From Modestobacter roseus (GTDB taxonomy: Bacteria; Actinomycetota; Actinomycetes; Mycobacteriales; Geodermatophilaceae): a stretch of DNA of 64,000 nt. Shown here piece after piece: positions 20,462 through 27,625 of the stretch (positions within the stretch are counted from its first letter, which is position 1; every line of letters starts with the position of its first letter). The translations under genes were made by a program, and so were the position numbers. The DNA lies in contig NZ_VLKF01000001.1 of assembly GCF_007994135.1 (NCBI RefSeq), forward strand, positions 124,001 to 188,000, read 5' to 3'. The notes under the pieces were generated by a model, which saw only the letters and a program-made list of their open reading frames with translations, had not been told where the DNA came from and made no database searches.

Positions 20462-21358
20462 ATGACATCGACTCAGGTGGCCCCGCCGGCCGCGTACACC
20501 GACCGGGACGCCCCGGCGGTGTCCGTCCGCGGGCTGCGGAAGAGCTACGGAGGGAAGGCCGTGCTCGACGGCCTGGACCTGGAGGTCCGCCGCGGGGAGT
20601 GCTTCGCGCTGCTCGGGCCCAACGGTGCCGGCAAGACCACCACGATCGAGGTGCTCGAGGGGGTCCGCCGCCGCGACGACGGCGGCGTCGCCGTCCTCGG
20701 GGCGGACCCGGCCACCGCCGGCCGGGCGTGGCGCGCCCGCCTCGGCGTGGTGAGCCAGGGCGAGGGCGCCGCGCAGGCGCTGACCGTGCGCGAGGCGCTG
20801 GACCACTTCGCCGCCTACCACGCCCGGCCGCGCCGCACGGCCGAGCTGCTCGCGGCGGTGGGCCTGGAGGAGAAGGCCGGCACCCGGGTGGGGCGGCTCT
20901 CCGGCGGGCAGCGCCGCCGGCTGGCGGTGGCGCTGGGCGTGCAGGGCCGGCCGGAGCTGGTGTTCCTGGACGAGCCGACGACCGGGATGGACCCGGTGGC
21001 CCGGCGGCAGTTCTGGGAGCTGGTCCGCGGCCTGCGCGCCGAGGGGACGACGGTGCTGCTCACCACGCACTACCTCGACGAGGCCGCCGAGCTCGCCGAC
21101 CGGGTCGGGGTGATCGCGGGCGGCCGGCTGGTCGAGGTGGCGCCACCGGCGGAGCTCGGCGCGGAGCTGCGCCGGATCGCGACCGTCACCTGGCTCGACG
21201 GCGGCAGCCGGCGTCAGGTGCGCACCGAGGCGCCGGCCGCGGTGCTGCGCGACCTGCTGGCCACCACCCCGCACGAGGTCCCCGGCCTCACCGTCACCCG
21301 GCCCGGCCTGGAGGACGTCTACCTGCAGCTCGTCAGAACCCCCGGAGGAGACCAGTGA
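20462..21358 (+). CDS. ABC-2 type exporter ATP-binding protein, 298 aa
   Basis: ATPase of a drug- or lipid-type exporter (DrrA-like subfamily). Walker A is [18 protein letters not shown]; the Q-loop region is VVSQGEG; the signature is [14 protein letters not shown]; Walker B is [13 protein letters not shown]; the switch His is in [20 protein letters not shown]. The C-terminal 70 residues form the accessory domain typical of DrrA-like proteins (GLEDVYLQL). ATG 20462 gives [14 protein letters not shown]. The stop overlaps the permease start by four bases. Confidence 0.95.
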   Translation: MTSTQVAPPAAYTDRDAPAVSVRGLRKSYGGKAVLDGLDLEVRRGECFALLGPNGAGKTTTIEVLEGVRRRDDGGVAVLGADPATAGRAWRARLGVVSQGEGAAQALTVREALDHFAAYHARPRRTAELLAAVGLEEKAGTRVGRLSGGQRRRLAVALGVQGRPELVFLDEPTTGMDPVARRQFWELVRGLRAEGTTVLLTTHYLDEAAELADRVGVIAGGRLVEVAPPAELGAELRRIATVTWLDGGSRRQVRTEAPAAVLRDLLATTPHEVPGLTVTRPGLEDVYLQLVRTPGGDQ

Positions 21359-22185
21359 CCACCGTCCTCGACACCCCCGTGCACACGGCGCCGCCGTCGG
21401 CAGCCCGGATCGCGCTGGCCCGCACCCGACTGGAGCTGCGGCTGTTCGCCCGGGAGCGCCAGCAGGTGGTGTTCTCCTTCGCCTACCCGATCGTGATGAT
21501 GGTCGTCTTCGGCTCGGTGCTGGGCGGCGACGTGCTGCCCGGCGGCGTGCCGTTCCCGCAGTACTTCCTGGCCGGGATCGCCGCCACCGGGATCATGCTG
21601 ACCAGCTTCCAGTCGATCGCCACCTCGATCGCCGCGGAGCGGGAGGCCGGCCAGCTGGAACGGCTGCAGGTGCTCGGCACCCCGCCGGTGGCCTACTTCG
21701 CCGGCAAGGCCGGTCTCGTGCTGGTGACGACGGCGGTGCAGCTGGCCCTGCTGCTGCCGGTGGCGCACTGGGGCTACGACGTCCCGATGCCGGCGGACGC
21801 CGCGGACTGGGCGACCTTCGCCTGGGTCGCCGTCCTCGGGTCGCTGGCCGGCACCGTGCTCGGCATCGCCGTCGCCGGGCTGCCCGGCAGCGCCCAGTCG
21901 CTGACCACCGGGGTGACGGCGTTCGCCGTGGTCCTGCAGTTCTTCAGCGGGGTGTTCTTCGCCTTCCCCGAGCTGCCCGGCTGGATGCAGCAGCTGGCGG
22001 CGGTGTTCCCGCTGAAGTGGCTCACCCAGGGCATGCGGTCGGCGTTCCTGCCCGACCAGGCCGCGGCGTTCGAGGTCGCCGGGGGATGGGAGCACGGCCG
22101 GACCGCCCTGGTGCTGGCCGGATGGGTGATCATCGGCGTCGTGGTGTGCACCCGGACCTTCCGCTGGCGCCACGCTGACCGATGA
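21355..22185 (+). CDS. ABC-2 type exporter permease, 276 aa
   Basis: Six hydrophobic segments, beginning [20 protein letters not shown], with the ABC-2 signature region ([20 protein letters not shown], then [17 protein letters not shown]). It pairs with the ATPase upstream, which it overlaps by four bases (GTGA) behind a GGAGGAG ribosome site. Its last codons (CACGCTGACCGATGA, His-Ala-Asp-Arg-stop) are a truncated copy of the 17-nt repeat that follows, so the tandem array seems to have grown out of the gene end. Substrate unknown. Confidence 0.93.
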   Translation: MTTVLDTPVHTAPPSAARIALARTRLELRLFARERQQVVFSFAYPIVMMVVFGSVLGGDVLPGGVPFPQYFLAGIAATGIMLTSFQSIATSIAAEREAGQLERLQVLGTPPVAYFAGKAGLVLVTTAVQLALLLPVAHWGYDVPMPADAADWATFAWVAVLGSLAGTVLGIAVAGLPGSAQSLTTGVTAFAVVLQFFSGVFFAFPELPGWMQQLAAVFPLKWLTQGMRSAFLPDQAAAFEVAGGWEHGRTALVLAGWVIIGVVVCTRTFRWRHADR

Positions 22186-22300
22186 GACGGGCTGACCGAT
22201 GAGACGGGCTGACCGATGAGACGGGCTGACCGATGAGACGGGCTGACCGATGAGACGGGCTGACCGATGAGACGGGCTGACCGATGAGACGGGGCGACCG
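22182..22300 (+). repeat. seven 17-nt tandem repeats forming a chain of overlapping minicistrons
   Basis: The unit is ATGAGACGGGCTGACCG. ATG codons occur every 17 bases at 22182, 22199, 22216, 22233, 22250, 22267 and 22284. Each opens a six-codon frame (Met-Arg-Arg-Ala-Asp-Arg; the last has Gly for Ala) whose TGA overlaps the next ATG as ATGA. The first ATG overlaps the permease stop (TGA 22183-22185). The last TGA (22302-22304) overlaps the TTG start of the kinase (22301) as TTGA. Six units are identical; the seventh has two changes. Confidence 0.9.
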
Positions 22301-23545
22301 TTGACCGTCGTCTCCCGGCTGCGCGCCGCTGTCCTCCCCGACCGGGGCCCGGACAGCGGTGCGCCGCTGTCCGGGCGCGGGTGGCGGATCACCGTCGTCG
22401 GCTTCCACGTGGTGTTCGTCGTCCTGCTGGCGCTCGCGGTGGTCGCCACCCAGGTGGGCCGGGTCGAGGGCTCGCCGGGTTGGGCGCTGGCCGCACTCGC
22501 CGTTCTCGCGGTGGCCTACCTGTTCCTCGGCGCACCGGCCCTCGCCGAGGAGCACCCGGCCCGCGCGGTCGGGTACCTGACCGTCCTCGTCGTGGTCTTC
22601 GGGGTGCTGGGCTGGCAGGCGCCCCAGTTGCTGTTCCTGCTCTTCCTGGCCTATCCGCAGATCTGGTTCCTGGTCGAATCGCCCCGTCCGGGCGCGGTCT
22701 GGACGGCGCTGCTGGCGGTGGCGAGCGCGGTGGGCCCGATGACCGCCTGGCGGCGAGGCGAGGAACCACTGTCGGAGGTGCTCGACTCGGGGATCGGCCT
22801 GGTGTTCAGCCTCGCGCTGGGGCTGTGGGTGAGCCGGGTGCTGCAGCAGAGCCGCGAGCGGGGGCTGCTGATCGAGGAGCTGGAGGCCACCCGCGGTGAG
22901 CTCGCCGCGGCCCACCACCAGCAGGGCATCGCCGCCGAGCGGGAGCGGTGGGCGCGGGAGGTGCACGACACCCTGGCGCAGGGCTACACGAGCATCGTGG
23001 TGCTCGCCCAGACCGCGGCCGCCCAGCTGCCCACGGACCCCGGCGCCGCCGCGGAGCGGGTCGCGCTGATCGAGGAGGTCGCCCGGGACAACCTGGCGGA
23101 GGCCCGGGCGATGGTCGCGGCGTTCGCGCCGGTGTCGCTGGACTCCGCGACGCTGCTGGAGGCGCTGCAGCGGCTGGCCGAGCGGTTCGGCCGGGAGACC
23201 GGGATCGACACCCGGGTCGACCTCGCGGCGCTGGACGAGGCGGGCGCGCTGACCCGGGCGGAGGAGATCGTGCTGCTGCGCGGTGCGCAGGAGGCGCTGG
23301 CGAACGTGCGCCGGCACGCCGCGGCGACGTCGGTGGTGCTGCAGGTCAACCGGGTCGGCGCGGGGGAGTCGGGGCAGGTGTCGGTGCACGTGGCGGACGA
23401 CGGGGTGGGCTTCGACCCGGCCACGGCACCGGGGGTGGGCCTGGCCGGGCTGCGCGACCGGGCCGCGGAGGTGGGCGGCGCGGTCGACGTCGTGTCCGCC
23501 CCGGGGCAGGGCACCCGGGTGACCGTCCGGGTGCCGGCCTCGTGA
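22301..23545 (+). CDS. two-component sensor histidine kinase (NarL/DesK type), 414 aa
   Basis: Membrane sensor kinase. Five or six N-terminal hydrophobic segments span about residues 28-180. A short coiled linker leads to the HisKA_3 dimerisation helix with ERERWAREVHDTLAQGYTSI (phospho-acceptor His at about 214). The HATPase_c domain shows EALANVRRHAAATSV (N box), VADDGVGFDP (G1) and GLAGLRDRAAEVGG / PGQGTRVTVRVP. The TTG start at 22301 is supported by the minicistron chain ending exactly there. The stop overlaps the response-regulator start by four bases. It probably senses a compound exported by the upstream ABC system. Confidence 0.92.
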   Translation: MTVVSRLRAAVLPDRGPDSGAPLSGRGWRITVVGFHVVFVVLLALAVVATQVGRVEGSPGWALAALAVLAVAYLFLGAPALAEEHPARAVGYLTVLVVVFGVLGWQAPQLLFLLFLAYPQIWFLVESPRPGAVWTALLAVASAVGPMTAWRRGEEPLSEVLDSGIGLVFSLALGLWVSRVLQQSRERGLLIEELEATRGELAAAHHQQGIAAERERWAREVHDTLAQGYTSIVVLAQTAAAQLPTDPGAAAERVALIEEVARDNLAEARAMVAAFAPVSLDSATLLEALQRLAERFGRETGIDTRVDLAALDEAGALTRAEEIVLLRGAQEALANVRRHAAATSVVLQVNRVGAGESGQVSVHVADDGVGFDPATAPGVGLAGLRDRAAEVGGAVDVVSAPGQGTRVTVRVPAS

Positions 23546-24201
23546 GCACCGACCGGGTGAGCGTGCGGGTGCTGGTGGTCGACGACCACCCGGTGGTGCG
23601 CGGCGGGGTGGTCGGCTGGCTGGCCGCGCAGCCGGACATCGAGGTGGTGGGGGAGGCCGGCGACGGGCTGGCGGCGCTCGCGGCGGTGGCCGAGCACGCG
23701 CCGGACGTCGTCCTGATGGACCTGCGGATGCCCCGGATGGACGGCGTGACCGCGACCGGACGGATCCTCGCGGCGCACCCCGGCGTGCGGGTGCTGGTGC
23801 TGACCACCTACGACACCGACGCCGACATCGTGCGCGCGGTCGAGGCGGGCGCGGCCGGCTACCTGCTCAAGGACACCCCGCTGCCGCAGCTGGCCGACGC
23901 GGTGCGGGCCGCCGCGCGCGGGGAGACCGTGCTCGCCCCGCCGGTGGCCGCGCGGTTGGTCTCCCGGATGCGGGCGCCCGCGGTGGAGGCGCCGACGGAG
24001 CGGGAGCTGCAGGTGCTGGCCGGGGTGGCCCGGGGGCTGACCAACGCGCAGATCGGCCGCGAGCTGTTCATCGGTGAGGCCACGGTGAAGACGCACCTGC
24101 TGCGGGTGTTCACCAAGCTCGGCGTCGACGACCGCACCCGCGCGGTGCTGGTCGCCGTCGAGCGCGGCCTGCTGCCCGGCCCCGGCGCGGCCTCGGGCTG
24201 A
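23542..24201 (+). CDS. NarL/LuxR-type response regulator, 219 aa
   Basis: Receiver domain (about 8-125) with acidic pocket VVDDHP, phospho-acceptor Asp in VVLMDLRMPRMDG (about 59), Thr in VLTTYD and Lys in LLKDTP. The C-terminal LuxR-type helix-turn-helix is TERELQVLAGVARGLTNAQI plus EATVKTHLLRVFTKLGVDDR. GTG 23542 overlaps the kinase stop. It is the cognate partner of the kinase and a candidate binder of the 26-bp palindrome upstream of the exporter. Confidence 0.94.
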   Translation: MSTDRVSVRVLVVDDHPVVRGGVVGWLAAQPDIEVVGEAGDGLAALAAVAEHAPDVVLMDLRMPRMDGVTATGRILAAHPGVRVLVLTTYDTDADIVRAVEAGAAGYLLKDTPLPQLADAVRAAARGETVLAPPVAARLVSRMRAPAVEAPTERELQVLAGVARGLTNAQIGRELFIGEATVKTHLLRVFTKLGVDDRTRAVLVAVERGLLPGPGAASG

Positions 24202-24219
24202 GGGGGTGCTTCCGCCCCG

Positions 24220-24285
24220 CGAGTGCAGTTGTTGCCGCCGACACGGGCCGGCACACCGGCGCGAGCGGCAACAACTGCGCACTCG
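24220..24285. terminator. long stem-loop between the response regulator and a convergent gene
   Basis: CGAGTGCAGTTGTTGCCGC (24220-24238) pairs with the segment 24265-24285, with a two-base bulge. The stem is about 19 bp and the loop 26 bases. It lies between convergent genes and probably terminates both. Confidence 0.65.
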
Positions 24286-24307
24286 ACCGGCACAGCTCAC
24301 CGTCGGG

Positions 24308-24793
24308 TCAGTCGGCGGGACCCCAGGGGACGATCGGACCCAGCAGCTCGGCGTCGTGCGGCACGCCGTCGGCATCGTGGTGGACGGCGCGGTGCTCGTG
24401 GCTGCCGGCGGCGTGGGACAGCGCGGCCAGCAGCAGCTGCAGGGCGGGCCGGTCGAGCCCGGCGGCGAGGTCGCCCAGGTCGACCGACCGGCCGTCGGCG
24501 AGGCTGGCGGCGGCCCGCAGCAACCGCCGCTGGCTGCTGGTGCCGGTGAGGACGCCGGTGCGCAGGGCGCAGTCCAGCTCGGGCCAGAGGACGGCGGCCC
24601 ACGGACCGCCGTCCAGCGCGCCGTCCAGGGCGATGGTGATCAGACCGGCGGCCTGGAGCCGGGGCAGCCAGTGCCCGTCGTTGGCCAGCAGCAGGATCGC
24701 GGCCTCGGCCGCGTAGTCACCGACCGCAGCGCGGAGCAGCGCGCCCTCGAGCGCGGTGAGGTCGAGGTCGGCCACCCGTGGTTCGTCGAACAC
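24308..24793 (-). CDS. conserved hypothetical protein, 161 aa
   Basis: GTG 24793 follows a GGGAGG ribosome site and gives VFDEPRVADLDLTALEGALL. The protein is soluble, Ala/Leu-rich and mostly helical, with no signal peptide, metal motif or recognised family. The tail is His/Asp-rich (HAAGSHEHRAVHHDADGVPH), which might bind metal, but this is only a composition remark. It is divergent from ychF and convergent with the response regulator. Confidence 0.7.
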   Translation of the reverse strand: MFDEPRVADLDLTALEGALLRAAVGDYAAEAAILLLANDGHWLPRLQAAGLITIALDGALDGGPWAAVLWPELDCALRTGVLTGTSSQRRLLRAAASLADGRSVDLGDLAAGLDRPALQLLLAALSHAAGSHEHRAVHHDADGVPHDAELLGPIVPWGPAD

Positions 24794-24899
24794 CGTGCCT
24801 CCCTGGGGCTCCGGACGGAGTGCCCAGCAGTGTGCGCGCGGGGTCCGACAGTTCCGCCGTCGGCGGCGTCCTGGCGGACTGCACCTAGGCTGTTGCCCC

Positions 24900-25973
24900 G
24901 TGAGTCTCACCATCGGCATCGTCGGCCTGCCCAACGTCGGCAAGTCGACGCTGTTCAACGCCCTGACCAAGAACGACGTCCTCGCGGCGAACTACCCGTT
25001 CGCGACGATCGAGCCCAATGTCGGCGTCGTGGGCGTCCCCGACCCGCGGCTGGACCGGCTGGCCGAGGTCTTCGGTTCGCAGAAGACCATCCCGGCCACG
25101 GTGAGCTTCGTCGACATCGCCGGCATCGTCCGCGGCGCCAGCGAGGGCCAGGGGCTGGGCAACAAGTTCCTGGCCAACATCCGCGAGAGCGATGCGATCT
25201 GCCAGGTGATCCGGGTGTTCACCGACCCCGACGTGGTGCACGTCGAGGGCAAGGTCGACCCGGCCGACGACATCGAGACGATCAACACCGAGCTCGTCCT
25301 CGCCGACATGCAGACCCTGGAGAAGGCCGTCCCGCGGCTGGAGAAGGAGTCGCGCAAGGACAAGGACCGCAAGGTCCTGCACGACGCCGCGGTCGCCGCG
25401 CAGGCGGTGCTCGACGAGGGGAAGACGCTCTTCTCCGCCGGGGTCGACCCCGAGTCGCTGCGCGAGCTGTCGCTGTTGACCACCAAGCCGTTCCTCTACG
25501 TCTTCAACGTCGACGCCGACGAGCTGGCGAACGAGGCGACGCTGGACGAGCTGCGCGCGCTGGTCGCGCCGGCCGAGGCGATCTTCCTGGACGCGCAGAC
25601 CGAGTCCGAGCTGATCGAGCTGCCCGCCGACGAGGCCGCCGAGCTGCTGGCCTCGATCGGGCAGGACGAGCCGGGGCTGGACCAGCTGGCGAAGGTCGGC
25701 TTCCGCACCCTCGGCCTGCAGACCTACCTGACCGCCGGGCCCAAGGAGTCGCGGGCCTGGACGATCCCGGTCGGCGCCACCGCGCCCGAGGCGGCCGGGG
25801 TCATCCACACCGACTTCCAGCGCGGCTTCATCAAGGCCGAGATCGTCGGCTTCGACCAGCTGATGGAGGCCGGGTCGATGGCCGAGGCCAAGTCCAGGGG
25901 CTGGGTGCGCATCGAGGGCAAGGACTACGTCATGGCCGACGGCGACGTCGTGGAGTTCCGCTTCAACGTCTGA
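24900..25973 (+). CDS. ychF: redox-regulated ATPase/GTPase YchF, 357 aa
   Basis: OBG-family P-loop protein that hydrolyses ATP and binds ribosomes or proteasome-like partners in stress. The P loop is [19 protein letters not shown] (residues 6-24), the switch region is [13 protein letters not shown], and G3 is [18 protein letters not shown]. The NxxE ATP-specific variant replaces the GTP NKxD. The C-terminal TGS domain ends [16 protein letters not shown] 24900 is the natural start. Position next to rmuC/ispH matches the mycobacterial order. Confidence 0.96.
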   Translation: MSLTIGIVGLPNVGKSTLFNALTKNDVLAANYPFATIEPNVGVVGVPDPRLDRLAEVFGSQKTIPATVSFVDIAGIVRGASEGQGLGNKFLANIRESDAICQVIRVFTDPDVVHVEGKVDPADDIETINTELVLADMQTLEKAVPRLEKESRKDKDRKVLHDAAVAAQAVLDEGKTLFSAGVDPESLRELSLLTTKPFLYVFNVDADELANEATLDELRALVAPAEAIFLDAQTESELIELPADEAAELLASIGQDEPGLDQLAKVGFRTLGLQTYLTAGPKESRAWTIPVGATAPEAAGVIHTDFQRGFIKAEIVGFDQLMEAGSMAEAKSRGWVRIEGKDYVMADGDVVEFRFNV

Positions 25974-26106
25974 GCGGGGCCGGGCAGACGGTCGGGCACA
26001 CCGGGAGCCGCTCGGGCGTTGACCTCCAGCAGCCGCGCGCCGCTGCCGATGCAGTGGCGTGAGGCTCGTCCGACGAGTGAGCACCCGAACCGATCGAGGA
26101 GACCCC

Positions 26107-26304
26107 ATGGACTACCTGCGCCAGTTGCAGGCGGAGCGCCCTGTGCTGTTCTGGGTGGGCATGCTGGTGGTGTTCCTCGTCGTCTTCCAGCTCGCCCTGT
26201 TCCTCATCGGGCTCGTCATCGGCCCGTTCGGGCTGCCGTCCTGGGCGCCGATCGTGGTGCTGCTGGGCGCCCTGGTGTTCATCGCCCGACGCCAGCAGCG
26301 GTAG
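26107..26304 (+). CDS. small two-helix membrane protein, 65 aa
   Basis: ATG 26107 follows a GAGGAGACC ribosome site. An amphipathic N-terminus (MDYLRQLQAERP) is followed by two membrane segments, VLFWVGMLVVFLVVFQLALF and WAPIVVLLGALVFIA, with a short GLVIGPFGLPS link. The tail is Arg/Gln-rich. No family recognised; the strong ribosome site and clean hydrophobic pattern support a real gene. Confidence 0.7.
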   Translation: MDYLRQLQAERPVLFWVGMLVVFLVVFQLALFLIGLVIGPFGLPSWAPIVVLLGALVFIARRQQR

Positions 26305-26309
26305 GCGGC

Positions 26310-26771
26310 TCAGCCCAGGGTCGCGGTCATCGTGATGCTGCCGTCGGTGATCGTCGTGCACTCGAGGCTGAGCGGCCCGGCGGACACCCCCTCGCCCTCG
26401 CTGCAGGAGATCTCCTGACCGGCGACGCCCACCGTGGCCCGCCCGTCCTGCAGCTGGCCCAGCGTCACGGTGGTGCCGAAGACGTCGACCTCCGCGCCCT
26501 CCCCGGCGAGCGTGACCGAGCACGAGCTCCCCGAGCAGTCGACGCCGGTCTGCGCACTCGTGGCGTCGGCGGACTCGCTGGGCGTCGCCGAGTCCGAGGT
26601 CTCCGTCGCCTCGCTCGTCTCCTCGCCGGCGGGGCTCTCGGCGGCCGTGTCCAGCGCGCTCGTGGCGTCGTCGACCGATTGATCGGAGCAGCCGGTCAGC
26701 GGGACGAGGAGGAGGCCGGCGGCGGCGAGACCGGACGCCAGGCGGAAGGGCTGCCTTCGGTGAGTGGTCAT
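26310..26771 (-). CDS. secreted lipoprotein, 153 aa
   Basis: A signal peptide with Arg residues (MTTHRRQPFRLASG) and hydrophobic core ends in a lipobox LTGC (Cys28), so it is lipid-anchored outside. A Ser/Thr/Glu/Asp-rich linker (about 30-75) leads to a small beta-rich domain with three cysteines (DCSGSSCSVTL, EISCSE, LECTTI) resembling other actinobacterial lipoprotein domains of unknown role. A GTGA-N6-TCAC dyad lies just upstream of the start. Confidence 0.85.
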   Translation of the reverse strand: MTTHRRQPFRLASGLAAAGLLLVPLTGCSDQSVDDATSALDTAAESPAGEETSEATETSDSATPSESADATSAQTGVDCSGSSCSVTLAGEGAEVDVFGTTVTLGQLQDGRATVGVAGQEISCSEGEGVSAGPLSLECTTITDGSITMTATLG

Positions 26772-26785
26772 GGATCGAGCCTAAA

Positions 26786-26799
26786 GTGACCCAGATCAC
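26786..26799. promoter_or_regulatory. CRP/GlxR-like site upstream of the lipoprotein gene
   Basis: GTGACCCAGATCAC fits the GTGA-N6-TCAC dyad recognised by cAMP-receptor-type regulators of actinobacteria. It ends 15 bases before the ATG, so binding would more likely repress than activate. Assigned on motif alone. Confidence 0.4.
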
Positions 26800-26860
26800 A
26801 CCGCTGGCTCGGTCGTCAAAGTGTCATGCCAGCGTGACCTGCGCCACCCGACCCCCGACG

Positions 26861-27625
26861 TCACGGCCGGACGACGACGTCGGTACCCCGGACTCCCAGC
26901 ACCAGCCCGTCCTCGGTGGTCTCGATCGCGGCGAGCTCCTGACCGAAGGGCAACAGGTCGAGCGGCACCAGGAACTCGAACCGCTGCCCGAGCAGGGCCT
27001 CGCCGGCGGCGTCCAGGGGTGTCCCGGTGTCCAGGGCACGGGGTGAGACGGCCAGCGTCCCGTCGCGGGGGGAGACGTCGGCGAGGGCGGACGCGGAGAC
27101 CGGCCGGCCCAGGAGCCCGACCGTCCCGGTCAGCCGCACCTCGCCCCCCGGGGCGGCGCCGACCGTCACCGGGCGCCCGGTGACCTCGAGGTAGCGGTTG
27201 AGGTCGTCGTAGCCGAGGAACGCCTCGGTGACCGACCGCTCGACCCACACCGGCGCGGTGTCCTGGACGAGGAGGTCGTGGAAGGACACGTGCACCCCGT
27301 TGAGCCGGGCGGTCACCGCGTCGACCGACATCGGCCCGGAGGAGACCACGTCCAGGGAGACCTCGACGTCGTCGTACCGGCCCTGCACCGCCTGGGCGAG
27401 GAAGAACGTGCCGTGCACCTGGACCGTCGGCCGTTCGGCCACCCCGGTGGCCTGCTGGATGCCACGCGCCAGCACCGACTCCGCACCCCACCGGGCCAGC
27501 CGGTCCGCGCCCCACAGCAGCAGCAGGGTGCCGAGCACCACCGCGACGCCCAGCAGCACGGTCGCTCGGGCCGGTCCCGCCCGCCGGCCGGCCGAGCCAC
27601 GCCCCGTCGCGCTCGCGCCGGTCAC
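26861..27625 (-). CDS. LmeA-like (DUF2993) lipid-binding protein, 254 aa
   Basis: The N-terminal membrane helix ATVLLGVAVVLGTLLLLWGA (about 21-40) acts as signal anchor. A DUF2993 domain follows, in which family members such as mycobacterial LmeA bind phospholipids in the periplasm (RYDDVEVSLDVVSSGP, VDAVTARLNGVHVSF, FGQELAAIETTEDGLVLGVR). GTG 27625 overlaps the MMPL stop by four bases. An MMPL transporter with a DUF2993 partner suggests joint movement of a lipid to or across the envelope; this is inference. Confidence 0.85.
   Translation of the reverse strand: MTGASATGRGSAGRRAGPARATVLLGVAVVLGTLLLLWGADRLARWGAESVLARGIQQATGVAERPTVQVHGTFFLAQAVQGRYDDVEVSLDVVSSGPMSVDAVTARLNGVHVSFHDLLVQDTAPVWVERSVTEAFLGYDDLNRYLEVTGRPVTVGAAPGGEVRLTGTVGLLGRPVSASALADVSPRDGTLAVSPRALDTGTPLDAAGEALLGQRFEFLVPLDLLPFGQELAAIETTEDGLVLGVRGTDVVVRP

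Noticed and set aside
18284-21274. 996-residue frame including the ogt sequence
   Set aside because: Only its last 183 residues are the methyltransferase; the rest is the shadow of alkA and the ABC ATPase. The real ogt start is GTG 18835.
22182-22300. CRISPR-like array
   Set aside because: The units are contiguous with no spacers and are only 17 bases long; it is a tandem repeat.
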